From Dolomedes plantarius (Eukaryota > Arthropoda > Arachnida > Araneae > Dolomedidae): a DNA stretch of 64,000 nucleotides. Location: NCBI GenBank assembly GCA_907164885.2, contig OU015500.1, forward strand, positions 56,860,757 through 56,924,756, written 5' to 3'. This document shows positions 1-13,210 of this stretch, one piece after another. A model generated the notes under the pieces. The model was not told the origin of the DNA, did not search any database, and saw only the letters and a list, made by a program, of their open reading frames with translations. The position numbers were made by a program, and so were the translations under genes. The number at the start of each line of letters is the position of its first letter. Positions within the stretch are counted from its first letter, which is position 1.

Positions 1-231
1 AATAATCACAATGGTTACACACACATATTACATAAGAACGGATGGCTGGTGACCTGTAGGTTTTTAACACTTTATATGAGCTCAATATAATTATAATAGA
101 ATTAAATTTAATATTACCTCAGTCGACTGTAGGCTAAAAAAATTTGAGAGGGAAATGTAAGGAAAGGAAGAAAAGAAAACAAAAAATCGAAATTGCAGGC
201 TCCATAGCTGCTTCAATGACCAGGGAATACT

Positions 232-716
232 TCAATTTTCCGGGATCGGACGGAGAGACGCTGAAGGGGTAAAACGGCCAAACGCTCCGAAGTCACGACA
301 GTACTCCCTCCGTTTTTCTACACCACCCCCTCCGAAGGAAAAACCCGCGAAGGGGAAAACTTTTTTTTTTACACCCCTCGCCTGCGCGTAGGAATGAAAG
401 ACGTAAAATAGTTCTTTTCGGCTCCTTGCGTTACGGGCATACAACCACCTTAACTCTGGAATGCCCTGGCCCTTCTTGGATGTTAGAGGCTGAATTATTT
501 TTTCCATGCATTGGTACTTGGCTGTTTTTCCTTTATTAATAAGCTGCGGAGGAACTCGCCTTCTTCAGGTGTTGTATCCCACCGCGGAAGAAAAAAAACT
601 CCTCCTCGAGCCGGCCTGAGTGCAGAATCACTTAACATTCCTTTGGGCTGTGTTTTTGGTACGAAGCTAGATGGACACTCCGAGATCCCACGGGGTCCTG
701 CGAAAGCGTAAGACAA
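232..716. other. GC-enriched unclassified segment
   Basis: This roughly 480-base patch is clearly richer in G+C and CpG than its surroundings. It has open frames on both strands (about 91 and 73 codons on the minus strand, 66 on the plus). None shows a domain, signal peptide or motif I recognise. It could be an untranslated or first exon, a CpG-rich promoter or an old repeat. The sequence alone does not decide. The flanking 1-231 shows nothing. Confidence 0.3.
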
Positions 717-984
717 AAAATGGCAAGGAAGGAGGTATAGAGTTACCGTGGCATAGATTTTGAAAAGAAAAAGGTAACTCTAAGGAAAACCGAGTTTAGG
801 GAAAGAAAAGGGGTTTTACCAAATATCTAATTTTATATTATTAAATTAAATTTTACAAAACAACCTTATACAGCCATCCAATAGAATAATCCAGCCACCT
901 TACATTATATCTATAAATATACATATATCATAACAGAGAAAGACGTGATATTATAAATAAAACATACAGTCTTACATTAACCAT

Positions 985-1023
<39 letters not shown>

Positions 1024-2494
1024 ATTGCTCAAATTAATAAAATGTTCAGTGATTTAAAAATGAATGGTATCTTTAATGTTAATTTAATTTAAGAGGCTGA
1101 GTATTCTGAAGCCAAAATATTGAAATAAATCAAAAAAATAACTTTCTGTCACTATAATTTTTTTCTTTTAAACTAATTTATTTTGATTTAATGAGTTAAA
1201 TATTAATAAATTGGAGGAATGTTATTATTTACATACAAATTTAATAAATGGTCGATAGTGAGAAAAAATCTAATTTAATTGATTATAAGCAATACAAAAG
1301 AGTTACTTATATTTCTTCAGTCTACTTACATGTAATTAGTGTTGCAAAAATTATGAGAAGTATTTAGATGCAAATTATTCTAAGAGCTAATTTCTTATTC
1401 TATTCCTAATCTGTAAAATTAATGTATATTCATTGAATTTCTTCAAAACATTTAACCATATTATTTTTCCTTTCGGTTGCCTACGCTTCAGATTGAATAT
1501 TTGTTTTTAATTTGTCTGCTAGGATTTCGATAAAATATTTAAGTCTTAAAATTTAATTAAAATATTTGCATCATCAAAAATTTAATTACACAAATTAAAT
1601 TTTAAATACTAATATTATATGTATCACTTTTGCAGTCGGTAAAATATTTCAAAAGAAAGGTGGTCGTTATGCTAACGTATTTACTAGTTGTATTCTTTTG
1701 AAGATATATCAGTCATTTACAAAGTCAGATCAATAGAAAGTTCGTACGCCTAATGATGCCAAACATATACCATAACTGTAATATTACTCTTTATTTCAAG
1801 TAAACAGTGGACATTTCTATGAATATAATTTCAAATATTTTCTATTTGTGGAATTTTAAATTTTATTAATTGTATTTTCATTTACATTATTTAACAACGT
1901 TTAAACATCTTGTTCCTTCATTATATAGTATCATGATAAATGCACATCAATATTTTCAAGACAGACTGATGTATTCTCATGTTTTAATGAAGTTTCATTA
2001 ATTACATTCTGCAATGATGTGAAATTAATTGAATTCCAGTCATTACGGTATCTAACAGTGACACGTGTGAAAATTTTATACCTAGATATGACGACAAAAC
2101 GTAAAGAATATTCCGCAAAAATGACAACCATCTTGTCTAAGGAATTTGACATGTTAGTCGAATACATCAATATATTTAATATTAAAGAAAATGGCTCTTT
2201 TATCTTTTGACATATTAGGAAAAGAAAATCGATATACTTTATAGATGACTGATTTATTTATTCGTGAGGTATAATAGGCATACGACATGTCCTTAAATAA
2301 TGAACGTATTTTATTTTTCATTTTCAGACATGTTCTGAACCTTAGCATTTATTTTAAGGAGTTAATAAATCAATAGATAATTCACCTGGAATCATGGGCT
2401 TCCTCTTCTAGCCACGAACATGTCCACATACGGATATATGCTATTTTGGTTTACGTTGTTCTAGAATAACTGAGAATATTAGACGTTTTAGCTA
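717..2494. other. AT-rich non-coding stretch
   Basis: No coding frame longer than about 80 codons and no recognisable motif. The only structure is a (TA)n microsatellite at 987-1022. Probably intron or intergenic DNA. Confidence 0.6.
987..1022. repeat. (TA)n microsatellite
   Basis: Uninterrupted TA dinucleotide run of about 36 bases. Confidence 0.95.
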
Positions 2495-3055
2495 TTCAAA
2501 AATAATAATTTTGAGTTAACTGCATACCGTTGATATTTTTCGAATGTTTGTCAGCGAAAGATAACTGCCATTTATTTTGTTTAAAAATTTTTACCAAAAG
2601 AACATTTTTTTTTCACTTCAAACTTTGAGAAGTGCGATTGTATCCTTCGATAACTTTTTTTTTCAAAAACGTTCTTTTAATGTGCATTTATCCATTCTTT
2701 ATGCATCGATCTTGGAAAAGCCAATGCTCGACTTTGTTCTAGAAGAACTTTATGAATTTCAGACATTTTATCGATTAAACAAATGGTAGTTTCGAGTTAA
2801 CTACAAACAATACCTATATTTTTAAATATATGTAACAGAAAAATACAGCTATAATGTTAATTTTGTTCAAAAGCTTTATATATTAATTTTAACCTAATGA
2901 AAATATATTTTTGTCCCTTAACATTTTGAGCGTTAGGGATTGCATTCAATCGGAACAATTTTTTACAAGAAATGCTCTTTTAAATATGCATTTATCTATT
3001 CTTTATGCATCAATCTTGGGAAATGTCATCGCTCTAATTTACATAACAATGTACT
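2495..3055. repeat. Diverged tandem duplication, about 281-bp unit
   Basis: Two head-to-tail copies align through shared landmarks. A GAGTTAACT block lies at 2513 and 2794. A 'TTTTGTT(T/C)AAAA' block follows, then 'GCATTTATC(C/T)ATTCTTTATGC' near 2683 and 2987, then 'ATC(G/A)ATCTTGG'. The copies differ by many substitutions and small indels, so the duplication is old. The open frame at 2577-2789 lies inside copy 1, is not conserved in copy 2 and is not called a gene. Confidence 0.75.
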
Positions 3056-5541
3056 GAGAATTAATTGTGTTTGATGTAATTTTTGTGAAAACACTGATAC
3101 TAACTAGCATTTATTGCGCAAAAAAATAGAACATATATTAATTAACGAACCAATTATTAAAAAAAAAGATTATTTTTCTCCTTTCGACACAGCAGATTTT
3201 TTAAAGATATTTAAATAGAAATATTAGTATACGTATAAGCATATATGTTGCTTGACAAAAATTATTTAAAATTTCAAAATAGATATTTTGTCAAATGTTG
3301 TTTCAAATGATATATATATTTTTTAATTTTGACAAAATATTTAATCTACGACACTATAATAGAAAGTATACTTAAATTATGGGTGCAGAGAGGTTTCCAA
3401 ATAATATCTTATTTTATCCTCAATTTCAAAATGATACTAAGTATTTTCATTTTTATGCAACTTTAATTTTAAATTTTACTTATTTCACATATACATTTAA
3501 TGCAGGGAAAACTTTTCTCTTTAGTGATATCTTGAATATACGAGGAAAACAGGGGTTTCTAAAATCTTGAATTTAGAGGCAAGAATTTGTCATTTTTAAC
3601 GTAGGATTACGTTCCTCCGTAACGGTCCTTCGGAAAGGAAAATTCCAGACACTAAAATCGTCCGTCCATCCGTCCTCGCGAGTTATAATTTTGGCAGCTC
3701 GTCAAACCCAGTATATCGCCTGAACAAGTTAAACAGAAAAGTACCAAGATATGTCAAAGTTTTGACATACATATATGTAGATATATACATACGTACATAT
3801 ATATAGATACATACACATATATATACATACACATAGATATATACTTTTTGTATATACATACAAAAGAGGTAAGGAACAATAAGTAATCATGCGTGAATAA
3901 CCCACGGTAGTTTCGTTAGAAGAGGCTATATGATTTTTTTTAACTTAAATTTAACTAAAGTTGATGTTTGCCACTTTTAGATTTTGATCAAGAGCTTAAT
4001 ATAAAATAATATTTTATGAAGCGCTTTAACACGCATTTCAAAACCCCAGGGGCAATTTTTCTCATTTATCTTAAGAAAAGCTTTACCATGTTTCAAATTT
4101 CAATATTTTATTCTTAAATTTCCAGCGTCAATCAATAAATAAAAACAACAAGATAAAAAGTAGAAGAAAACAGAAAACAACAAGATAAAAAGTAAAACAA
4201 AGACAAAAGCGGGTTCACATCAATAGCTCAATGCTCTTGCCTCCCAATATTCGCTACAGAGATCTAGAGCTAACAGTGCCTTATAGGTCGGAGGTTAGGA
4301 AATGTCCATGACTTATGGTTTATTACAATTAGTGTAGAAATGACTCTCTAGAATTTTCAAGAGGCTTCGATGTTTAGCCAAACATCCATGACCAGTTAAG
4401 ATCCGGATCATGACAATCGAATCCTCCCTTGGAAAATCTGGAATGTAAGCACTATTAACAACCCATAACTTATTAGGATTTCTGTCCATTAATTATTGAT
4501 AAAACATGTCCTTCAATTTCTTCCGAATAATTACCCTTATAGAATTTTATGTTATCATCCTGCAAGGGTACTCCATAACTAGCTCAAATTTCAATATAAA
4601 ATTTATGATTTTCGAATTTCAAGATGGACTTTTTGACTTCCATAATCCTTTTCATTGAATAATCTTTACCGATAGATATTTGTAAGAATCGAGGAGCTAC
4701 TAGTTATTTCACTCCGTTAAAGGCAATTCTGCACTCGATTTATATGGTGATAAAGTAGCATAAATGATGCAATAAAGGAGATCTGTTGATAATATTAACA
4801 TTAAGAATTTTATAATTGATGAGAATTTATTCAAGTGTCAATCTGACACGATTCAATAGCAGCTCTGAATAGATATTGATGAAGTTTCTGATCATAGACT
4901 GTAACGAGTTTTAAAAGATACCCACTGAGAATCAGTATCTAGATTTGATGGTCTAATTGTAAGTCGTATCAAATGTATTAATAAGCATTTTAGCCTCTTA
5001 CAGACGACGGTTTTTGTGTCCATTACTTCATTAATTTCGTAAAAATTGCATGTTCAATTGAAAAAAAAAATACTTTCAGTTTTCCCACCAAAATAATTGC
5101 TTTGCAACTACTAAAATAGTCGTATAAAAACATGTTTTTTCTTCAATATTTAACTTTAAACGACAAAATAACTACAGAGTTTTATGCGATTCTTTTAATA
5201 CTTTTCTGAATATGCTTCTTATTTATTTCCGTTTTAATTTAATGTGATTCTCAAAGGGAACTCGACGTAATTCCAAAAGAATCCTTACTACATTAGACAG
5301 AAGTATCATTTATTATACATCTGAGCATAGTTCAAAATCTAATTTCTAGTTAAGCAAAATTGCGAATAAGAACTCGTCTCTTGTTCCAAAGAGTATTAGG
5401 AAGCCCATATAAGCCTTAAAAACAGTTAGAGTTGACAACATACTTATTTGTGTAATAATATGCCATAACAAATTCTTTGGAGATTTTTTTTATTCTTTAT
5501 GAATTAAGTTAATTTTATATATTGGACTCAATCTTATAATA
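3056..5541. other. AT-rich non-coding stretch
   Basis: No gene recognised. It includes a TA/CA-rich low-complexity tract at 3766-3846, a 20-base direct repeat (AACAACAAGATAAAAAGTA) near 4145 and 4178, and a slightly GC-richer patch at 3600-3720 that I could not classify. Confidence 0.55.
3766..3846. repeat. (TACA/TATA) low-complexity tract
   Basis: Irregular mixture of TATA, TACA and GATA units over about 80 bases. Confidence 0.8.
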
Positions 5542-6263
5542 CAGGTGTTCCTTATTGAATGGGACAAAAAGAAGGCATACCTGTGAACGCTGTAATTACT
5601 TTATTTTGATAAATGAAATTTACAGGGAAACTATAGTTATCGATGTTTCTATAGATGTTCTATGTGTGCGACTCCAGTGACATGACAAATATCTATGCGG
5701 TATACCAGTTCTTGCCCCACTCGTGATAGAATATCCTTTGTTAATGATTCGAGCACTTCAGTTACCGCTGCTTCAGTTGCTTTAAGTCCTTGGGAAATGG
5801 AAGCACGAACACTTTGTCTTTAACAAAACCCCACAGGAAAAAATCATAAGTGGTTAGATCTAGGGATCTAGGTGTCCAACAAAGCAATGACATATCGTTT
5901 GACCCAACACGGCCAATCCAATAATGAGGTAGACTATCGTTCAGGTACTGATATACGTATTTATGCCAATGTGGTGGAGCATCGTCTTGCTGCAGAATGA
6001 AGCCGGGATCCACTTCTTCCAACTGAGGGAATGATAAACGAAGATGTTTTGGCGTATTCCAAAACACAGTACGTCATCATAGATGGTGTTATTTCGATTA
6101 ACAGTGCCTCTAGCGGTGTTTTCTTAACCGGAAGATTTTTCGCTGTAGCCAGATAAAACTTGTATAATTGTAGTTTCAGAATTAATTTGTTTCGGATAAA
6201 TAAATCTATTACAGAATTTTTACTGCGCTATTCTTTTTGTCCCATTCAATATGAAACACCCTG
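5542..6263 (-). mobile_element. Internally deleted Tc1/mariner-superfamily element
   Basis: About 720 bp bounded by imperfect inverted repeats of roughly 32 bp. The left end reads CAGGTGTTCCTTATTGAATG. The right end, read inward on the minus strand, is CAGGGTGTTTCATATTGAAT, and both continue GGGACAAAAAGAA. Each end sits on a TA dinucleotide, the normal Tc1/mariner target. A transposase remnant lies on the minus strand. The element is shorter than a full copy (about 1.3 kb or more) and lacks the N-terminal DNA-binding region, so it can only move in trans. A Helitron begins four bases beyond its right end. Confidence 0.85.
5762..6067 (-). pseudogene. Mariner-type transposase C-terminal fragment (DD41D-like)
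   Basis: A 101-codon frame keeps the C-terminal half of an arthropod Tc1/mariner transposase. Residues 27-33 read QQDDAPP, with H34 next, and hold the second catalytic aspartate. A 'WIGR' motif follows. Then 'RSLDLTTYDFFLWGFVKDKV' carries the third acidic residue in the usual 'SPDLTPCDFFLWG' position. In related elements the second and third acidic residues are about 41 apart (rosa/visitor type). Here I count 46 between them, because a short 'VGSNDMSLLCW' stretch is longer than usual. The first catalytic aspartate and the helix-turn-helix region are gone. It is a non-functional fragment; the superfamily is secure, the subfamily is inference. Confidence 0.8.
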
Positions 6264-6266
6264 TAG

Positions 6267-6976
6267 TCTATATATATAAAACAATTTCGTAACAAATGAA
6301 CTGACTGACTGACTGATTGACTGACTGACATACAACGCACAGGCCAAACCGCTGGATCTAAAGGGCTGAAATGTTGCATGGCGATTCTTCTTATAGTCTA
6401 GGGGTGCACTAAGAAAGATTTTTTAAAAATTCTTCTTAGATTTTTAAGATTAAATTTTTAATCTGTTTTATTACCTTTTTTTAAGTTTGCATTTCAAATA
6501 AAAATTTGAGGGTTATACAATTTATATCACGAGAAAGATCCTAAAAATTCCTTTAAAATAAATTTTTTTTCTAATCTTTATCCCCCTTTTCTGATTTTTG
6601 GTGAATTTTTCATGATTAAATTTTAGAATTTAGTTTATTAAATGCTGATCGCGTGATTTCTTTTTCTGGTACTTTAAATAAATTTATCGTCACGTCCATA
6701 ACAATGGAATACACAAAATATTTATTCCCTTGCTAATGGGGCAGACGATTGGACATTATCCAAAAAAAATATTAAAATGCAATAAAAGATATGTTCCTCA
6801 AACTGTACTATATTAACTGTGCTATATTCTTTAATATGTCCTATTAGATATAATTTGAATATTTTCTTCAAGATTATTTTGTCTCTAAAAGTATCTCTTA
6901 CAATTTTTTTATAAATATATTTTTTGTTTTTTTACATCAATTGTATACATTGATCGTCGTATTTATTATACATACA

Positions 6977-7021
<45 letters not shown>

Positions 7022-7105
7022 TTTTCTTTTTGCCATTAATTGCATACACTGACCGTTGTATTTAATTTGAATGTATTCCGTAGCGAAGTGCGGGTTTTCA
7101 GCTAC
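6267..7105 (+). mobile_element. Non-autonomous Helitron copy A1
   Basis: The only plus-strand member of a family seen seven times here. It starts TCTATATATATA, followed by repeated CTGACTGACTGA and 'CCAAACCGCTGGATCTAAAG'. It ends with a short hairpin (CCGTAGCGAAGTGCGG region) and TTTTCAGCTAC. Intact members end CTAG, the Helitron 3' signature, so the last base looks mutated. There is no coding sequence inside. A (TA)n tract at 6980-7017 interrupts the 3' part, and the flanking text 'TTG(T/C)ATACA(T/C)TGA(T/C)CG' occurs on both sides of it, suggesting a small local duplication. Confidence 0.75.
6980..7017. repeat. (TA)n microsatellite inside Helitron A1
   Basis: Pure TA run of about 38 bases. 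Confidence 0.95.
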
Positions 7106-10100
7106 TGAATGTATAAAAAAGACTAATTGTAGTTTTTTCCTATTTAATGTAGATGTTTCGTCCCTGTAGTTGAAAGAAAAAAAGATCCGTATTAAACTAA
7201 GATTTTAATATTGTAAATTTATTTTAGTTATTCAACTATAATTGCAACTATATTTTAACAATTACATTGTATCTAACTCCTATGACCATCGTCCATTTTT
7301 CTTGCGATAAATTTTAATGACGATTCACACGAAAGTACAAGTAGAAAGTTTAAGTAATCATTTGCAAGTACCGAAACGATTATCGTATCTTTGGGTATAA
7401 AAAAAATCCTAAAAAAATTTACAAAGACATACGTGAATAAAACCTCAAACCCAATAAATGTTAACTCAGACAAGTTAACTGAGAAATGTTATCGTTTTTT
7501 GTTAGAGATAGCTGGACTTATTTAATGAGCCGATTAGTGATTTTCTTCGACATGATATTTGTTTTCTATTACTGTTCAGACATAATGGCAGACAGATGTT
7601 TAGGATTAAAAAGAATCAGCTAATGATATATCTAAAGGTTTTTAAGTGATTACAAGCAAGTTTTAATGCTCCATAAATTGCAAGTGAAAAGTATAAGTAA
7701 AGGGAAACGGATATCAGTTGAAGGCCTTATTTGAATAGTGGTCCAACTCCATTCTTGTTCATATTGAGATACAGAGCCTTAAAGTCTAATGAGTGCTGAG
7801 AAATGGCTGTTGAAGTGTGATTTGTAATGTCCTCTGTTGGCAGCATAGATGAGCTGGAGGTGTACCATTTTGAAAATAAGATAGAAATGACTTATATGAA
7901 CATGAAAGTGTGGCTAACTTCATTCTTAAAAACGTACAGTTGAACTTCTATTAAAATAAGACCTCCAATTTCTCTCTGGTCATATTTATGAGAAGGGAAG
8001 CGAAGTTTCAGGGAGCAAATAGATTCCAGGATACATTTTTCTACTAACGAGGATTCAAATGAGCAATGCTTTGAAGCTAATTATAAACAGATTTTTAATA
8101 AAATGTGAGACCTACATGATTCAGCAGTAACTCTTTATATGCTTGCGCTGGAATATTCATTGTTTACATTTACAACATGTATCTTTTGTGCGTTTTCTTG
8201 GAGCCAGAATAACTTCAGGTAATGAAACAGCTTATATAATCGTGACGTATTCCTAAACCGTCATTCATTTCATAGTTGAAATTTGGGCTTTATTTAGTTA
8301 TTTTTTTATGAGATGATCTAAATAATTTGAAATTGCTAAAAATCGTGATTACAAATCAAGAAATTTTATCAAATTGTGACGCCAACTCTAAATGTTGTGT
8401 GACTTTCAGTGGTGTCTAGTGTACTACTTCGTGAAATCTCCGAAAATAGTCCTTTCATGTTGGTTAATATGACCCTTATCAGAATTTGATAGTTACGAGT
8501 CTGTAAAATTATTCATTTTGTTGACTTTGGGTAATATTTGAATTACACCATAAATTGATCTTGGGGTTTTGAAATAAAATTAATTACACGTATATCAGGA
8601 TTAAAGTCGCATTAATTTTCCAAAGTTATAAAAGTTCAAGTGTTGCTGAAGCACATGAGAATACTTACATATATAATCTTGCAAATGTGAATTAAATGCC
8701 GATTAAAAACTACAATTTCATCAGCAGAATTTTGTGATGATTAGGAAACCCTATAATGTATTTATTATCTATAACTCTATAACTCCATTTTTACATTTCT
8801 TATTTTTAGGTTTTTCATTCCACATATTACACATCACGGTTTCCTCGAAACATTTTACCATGTTGAACAAAATTAACTACAAGATATTCCACTTTTACGG
8901 TTTTTATTTTTGGTAGCAAAAAATGTGAATATAGTACAACTCCATTATGTATCACCTTTCTTTCTTTTCTTTCATCTTGCATTACGAGAAAAATAATGTT
9001 ACTATAGTTAATGATGTTTCATGAATAACAGTAAGTTAGTTATTTTTTCAGTTTAAGAATATTTTATTCCCTCTAGTGCAGTATTCAACTAATAAAAAAT
9101 GAAACTACATGGCCATTTTATACTAGCGTAAATAAAATTTTTAAATCAGAATGTTTTGCATTTTAAGATAATAATAATTAAATTTTTAGAACAGTTGAAT
9201 GTATATACTCTGTTCCTCTAAATAAGGTCTAGCACTCTTTATCACTTCTTTAATATCACGATGCAGATTTATTCATTAAATAAACATGGTCTTTTTTTGT
9301 CTCTCTCTTGATATATTATATAGGCAATGATTTTCCTACATATAAGAAATAAAGATATTAAAAAAAATTATTTTTACCTAAAATCTACAATTTTAATAAC
9401 TCAGGATCACTTTGAAAAGCATCTATATTGTTAATTTTGTAACACAATGCCTTATTTTTATGGGGAGGGGGCACAAACCATGGTTATTTTCTAAATACAT
9501 CATTTCCTACGATCCCTCTAGGACATCTTTTCCTAGTACTATATATCTTGCAGAGTTTTGCAAAATCACTTAATATCACTTTATATCAATTAATATTGTT
9601 TTACCCATTGTATAATATGCAAAATATACTCCCGTTTAGTTTCGCTTTATAGAGTTGGTTTCAAATTGTTATCTTTCACGAAATAATTTAATTCTTGCCT
9701 GCGTTGAACCCAACTTCCTAAGGGCTGTCAAATTAGCGTTACATTATCTATGGGGATCATATATGTTTTTTGGAATCCCTCGGAAACGAATTCCTTACCT
9801 TAATTCCTTTTTACCATTTATTTTCTAGGCAAAATTAACTTTGTTAATTTTGAAGCGAGAATTAATGGAGTCAGAATTATAGAGATTCTTATGCCTTTTG
9901 GTTATTTCTGGTTTATTTTTTAACATTTGGTTCTTGAAAGTGCTACAATGAGATCAACGATATTTATGTACTTTGTAAATAGTAATAAGTGATTATCACC
10001 CTTACGTTCTTTGATATTATAGACATCTGAGTGAAAATTAATTAAATTGTAACATCGAAGTTTAACTTAAGTGTGATATCATGTATTCTAAGGTTTTAAT

Positions 10101-12976
10101 CGGAATTGGAAGGAGTTTTATTTGTTAGAATGCTGTATGGTTCTGAAATTAAAATTGGTTCGCGGGATATTAATTAATTTCTATCAAAATATTAAAGACC
10201 AGCATGGAGTTTAGACCAACATTATATAATATGTAGTTGTAGGTCATAACACCAAAACTAGGTCATATCGATTCTACAATATATTCCGCGGTTCTGGAGG
10301 TTGCAGTACCAGCTAGGTATATGATTTAAAAACCTAAAGGGTCTTAATATGAAGTGCAATGTTACTTTTGGTAAATCCCCATTCGAATATTTGAAGATTT
10401 TACATTCTACGACTGGGAATTATAGGGCTTTTGAATATAAATAATTAAATTTAATGATAAATTGGTTATTTATAAAAGTTTATCACCATCTTGAAATAAT
10501 TTATTAACGTTATGCTTCATGTTTCTCACAATTTACTGGCTCTCACAATGTTGGTTAGCGGTAAAATCCTCCAGTCTAATGTTTGAAAAAATTCGCAGCA
10601 TCAATAAAAGGTTTAAGATGCACGGTTTTCCAATTTATATAATTTATTGTATGAATTGAGAATGTAATTCAATTTGATTTATAACGACTTATATATTAAT
10701 ATGTGCTATATCTTTTGACAATCCAAATTTATGTTTCAGTTTGTTCTCGCAGCCGTAAATACTCCACATTCCCTTACGTTGTAATAAATAATTTATCTTC
10801 AGGTACAATAATACGATATTACCAATACTATAAGAAATGCTCTGAAATGACTCCACTGAATGTGAAGACGGGAAATTTTATTGAGATTTTATAGCTAAAT
10901 TTAAGGTATCATCTTAAAGACATTGAATTTTAAAAGCCGGTAGCATTTTTCGGACAGCAGGCGAAAGGATAGTCAAATACATTATTCCGAATTCACAGGC
11001 ATTTATTCAGCACTAATATTCGGCCATAATAACTAGAAAACCTCGCGGAATCAAACGGAATGCACTACTCCTTTAAGTGCAGACAGAAGTTAAATTAGGT
11101 CATTAAACATAACGTTTTCGAAAGTAACTGTAAATGACGGCCATAACGCGTTATTACTGCAAGTTTGATTGCTGTGTCTGTCACTTCAAGGATAGCAATA
11201 ATTGCGTCAGCATGTGGCATAGATTCTGAACTTGTTAAATTAATGTGCGCACCATTAAAGTTTGCTTTTGCACCAAACTTTTAATAATATTTGACTTTAA
11301 CAAATATAAAATTTGAAGAGAATAAAATTAGGAAGAGCTGGGTACATTTACCGTTAAAACGGTAAAACGATTTAGAAAGGAAAAAGGTGGCACGCGCGTT
11401 TTGTCTCATTTTCATGACTTTGTAATGCAAGATGAAATCCATCCAGGGGAATTTAAGACAATAATTTAGAAAATTCAACCAAACAGATATAAACAGCAAA
11501 TAGTGAATAAATTAATTAATATGAAATTTTTATTCGATCCGAATTGTTCTTCACGTCGGAATTCATAGCATGCAACATAATTTGTATGAATTTAAGAGTA
11601 GAATTAGTTTAATGCCGGAAATGGATATGAAGTACAGCATTAAAATAAGCTCAAAAAAGGAATGCTACATATTGTTAATCTTCGCATTGGAAAGTTCCTG
11701 TGCTACCGACAAATAATTCTTAGTTATTTTTTAATCTTGAACTATGTGCTATTCCTTCAGGATCTTTTTGGGATTTTCTGTAATAGTATAAGTTCCCAAG
11801 GTTGCTTAATCACTAAATAATACCATAAACAATAAACCTAATTCAAATTCTACATACTTATAATGTACGAAAAGACCCTTAGAGCTAATTAACTATTGTA
11901 GAATCTTAGCGTTGCCATAATATAGTAAATATCAATACAAAAATACCCCTTTCGCTACTTGAATACCGTTTTTCTTAAAAACGCATGATAAAAAAAAAAG
12001 AATATTTTTTATTGTTCTACATGAATATGGCATTCTTCTATTTTGATTAAAATAAAGTTTTAAATCTGTGAGAATATTATAATCGTCGAAAAATAAGATT
12101 ACCCAGAAGAATTAATTTGCAATCTTGCTTGACATAAATCGCATTAAAATGCAAGAAAAAAATTCCTTTCCATCAAAAAAAAGTTCTTTTTGAATTTAAT
12201 TTTTAATATCGCAATGAATTGTTAAATATGAAAGGCAGCGGAAATAACACTATTCGGAGATTTATTATCTTAATATATTGTTGCACGTCTCACATATTTC
12301 CCTTGCTTTGAAAGCCAGTTAAAAAAAAAAAAAAAAAAAAAAAAAATCAAGCTTAACGAAATCTTAATCAGTTTAAAAAAATAATAATAATTCATTTTCT
12401 GGCGTTGTCTTCATAATTAAATAAGATTTGACACAGAAAAAGTTCAATGCGTGACTACTGAAATCCAATTCGAATAAGCTTAATTAGAATTTTTTAGTCT
12501 TACATCCTAAAAATTAATTTATGTTAATTAATTTAGATGTATGTCGAAATGCGCACCTTTGTTTTTCTTATTTGTCTAGTCGGAATGTCCAACTAAACAA
12601 CAGGTATATTTTAATCAGTGTTTAAAGGATTAAAGCATAAATTATTGTCATCGATAATAGCATTCTACAGCTTAATGACCACTGCAGTATTCGTTAATTT
12701 AAAAAGGCCTCAGGATAATTTCATTTCGTCTAAAAAATTGATGTTGATTCCAGTAGCATGCGGAATAATCAGTTCAATGGAAATTTTGCCTCTTCAGGTC
12801 TGGAAAAAAATAATGCATCCATTAATTTAAAATCATATGTTTGTTAGAGTATTTAACAGCATATAAAAATTAATGAAAGTGAGATAAAAGGAATTGATTG
12901 GCCGCATCAGGAAAACCTAAATTGCGGGTATGTTAAAGATAAACGAGATAGGGAAATGATAGTCATTTTCAAGATA
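7106..12976. other. AT-rich non-coding stretch
   Basis: Nearly 6 kb without a recognisable gene, repeat or motif. Open frames are all under 75 codons and biased towards Phe, Leu, Ile and Tyr, as expected by chance in AT-rich DNA. A 26-base poly(A) run lies at 12321-12346. A slightly GC-richer portion at 10930-11250 is unclassified and could be conserved non-coding DNA. Confidence 0.55.
12321..12346 (+). repeat. Poly(A) run
   Basis: Twenty-six consecutive A residues. No retroposon sequence is recognised upstream and no target duplication was identified. Confidence 0.9.
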
Positions 12977-12978
12977 TA

Positions 12979-13140
12979 CACTCATGGACAAAAAAATTAG
13001 CGCACCAAGAAATAATTGCGGGATCGTAACGAAACTTGCAATGAAGGTACATGTCGGGGAGATATGCAAATGATTAGAAATGCAGCGTGATTGCGCATTA
13101 CGTATAGCCGGTAGAGGGCGTTGAACATCGTACTCTGTGG
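12979..13140 (+). repeat. Left terminal inverted repeat of the Tc1-like element
   Basis: 162 bp, identical to the reverse complement of 14230-14391. Identity ends where the left side continues TGTATAAAAC and the right side diverges. Confidence 0.97.
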
Positions 13141-13210
13141 TGTATAAAACAGGTAACCAAAGCTTGTTTGAGTGTGCTGAATCATTTACAAAGGAAGAGC
13201 TGAGATAGAC

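Noticed and set aside
4200..4450. A GC-mixed stretch that looked faintly tRNA- or SINE-like
   Set aside because: No proper A-box and B-box spacing and no cloverleaf could be drawn.
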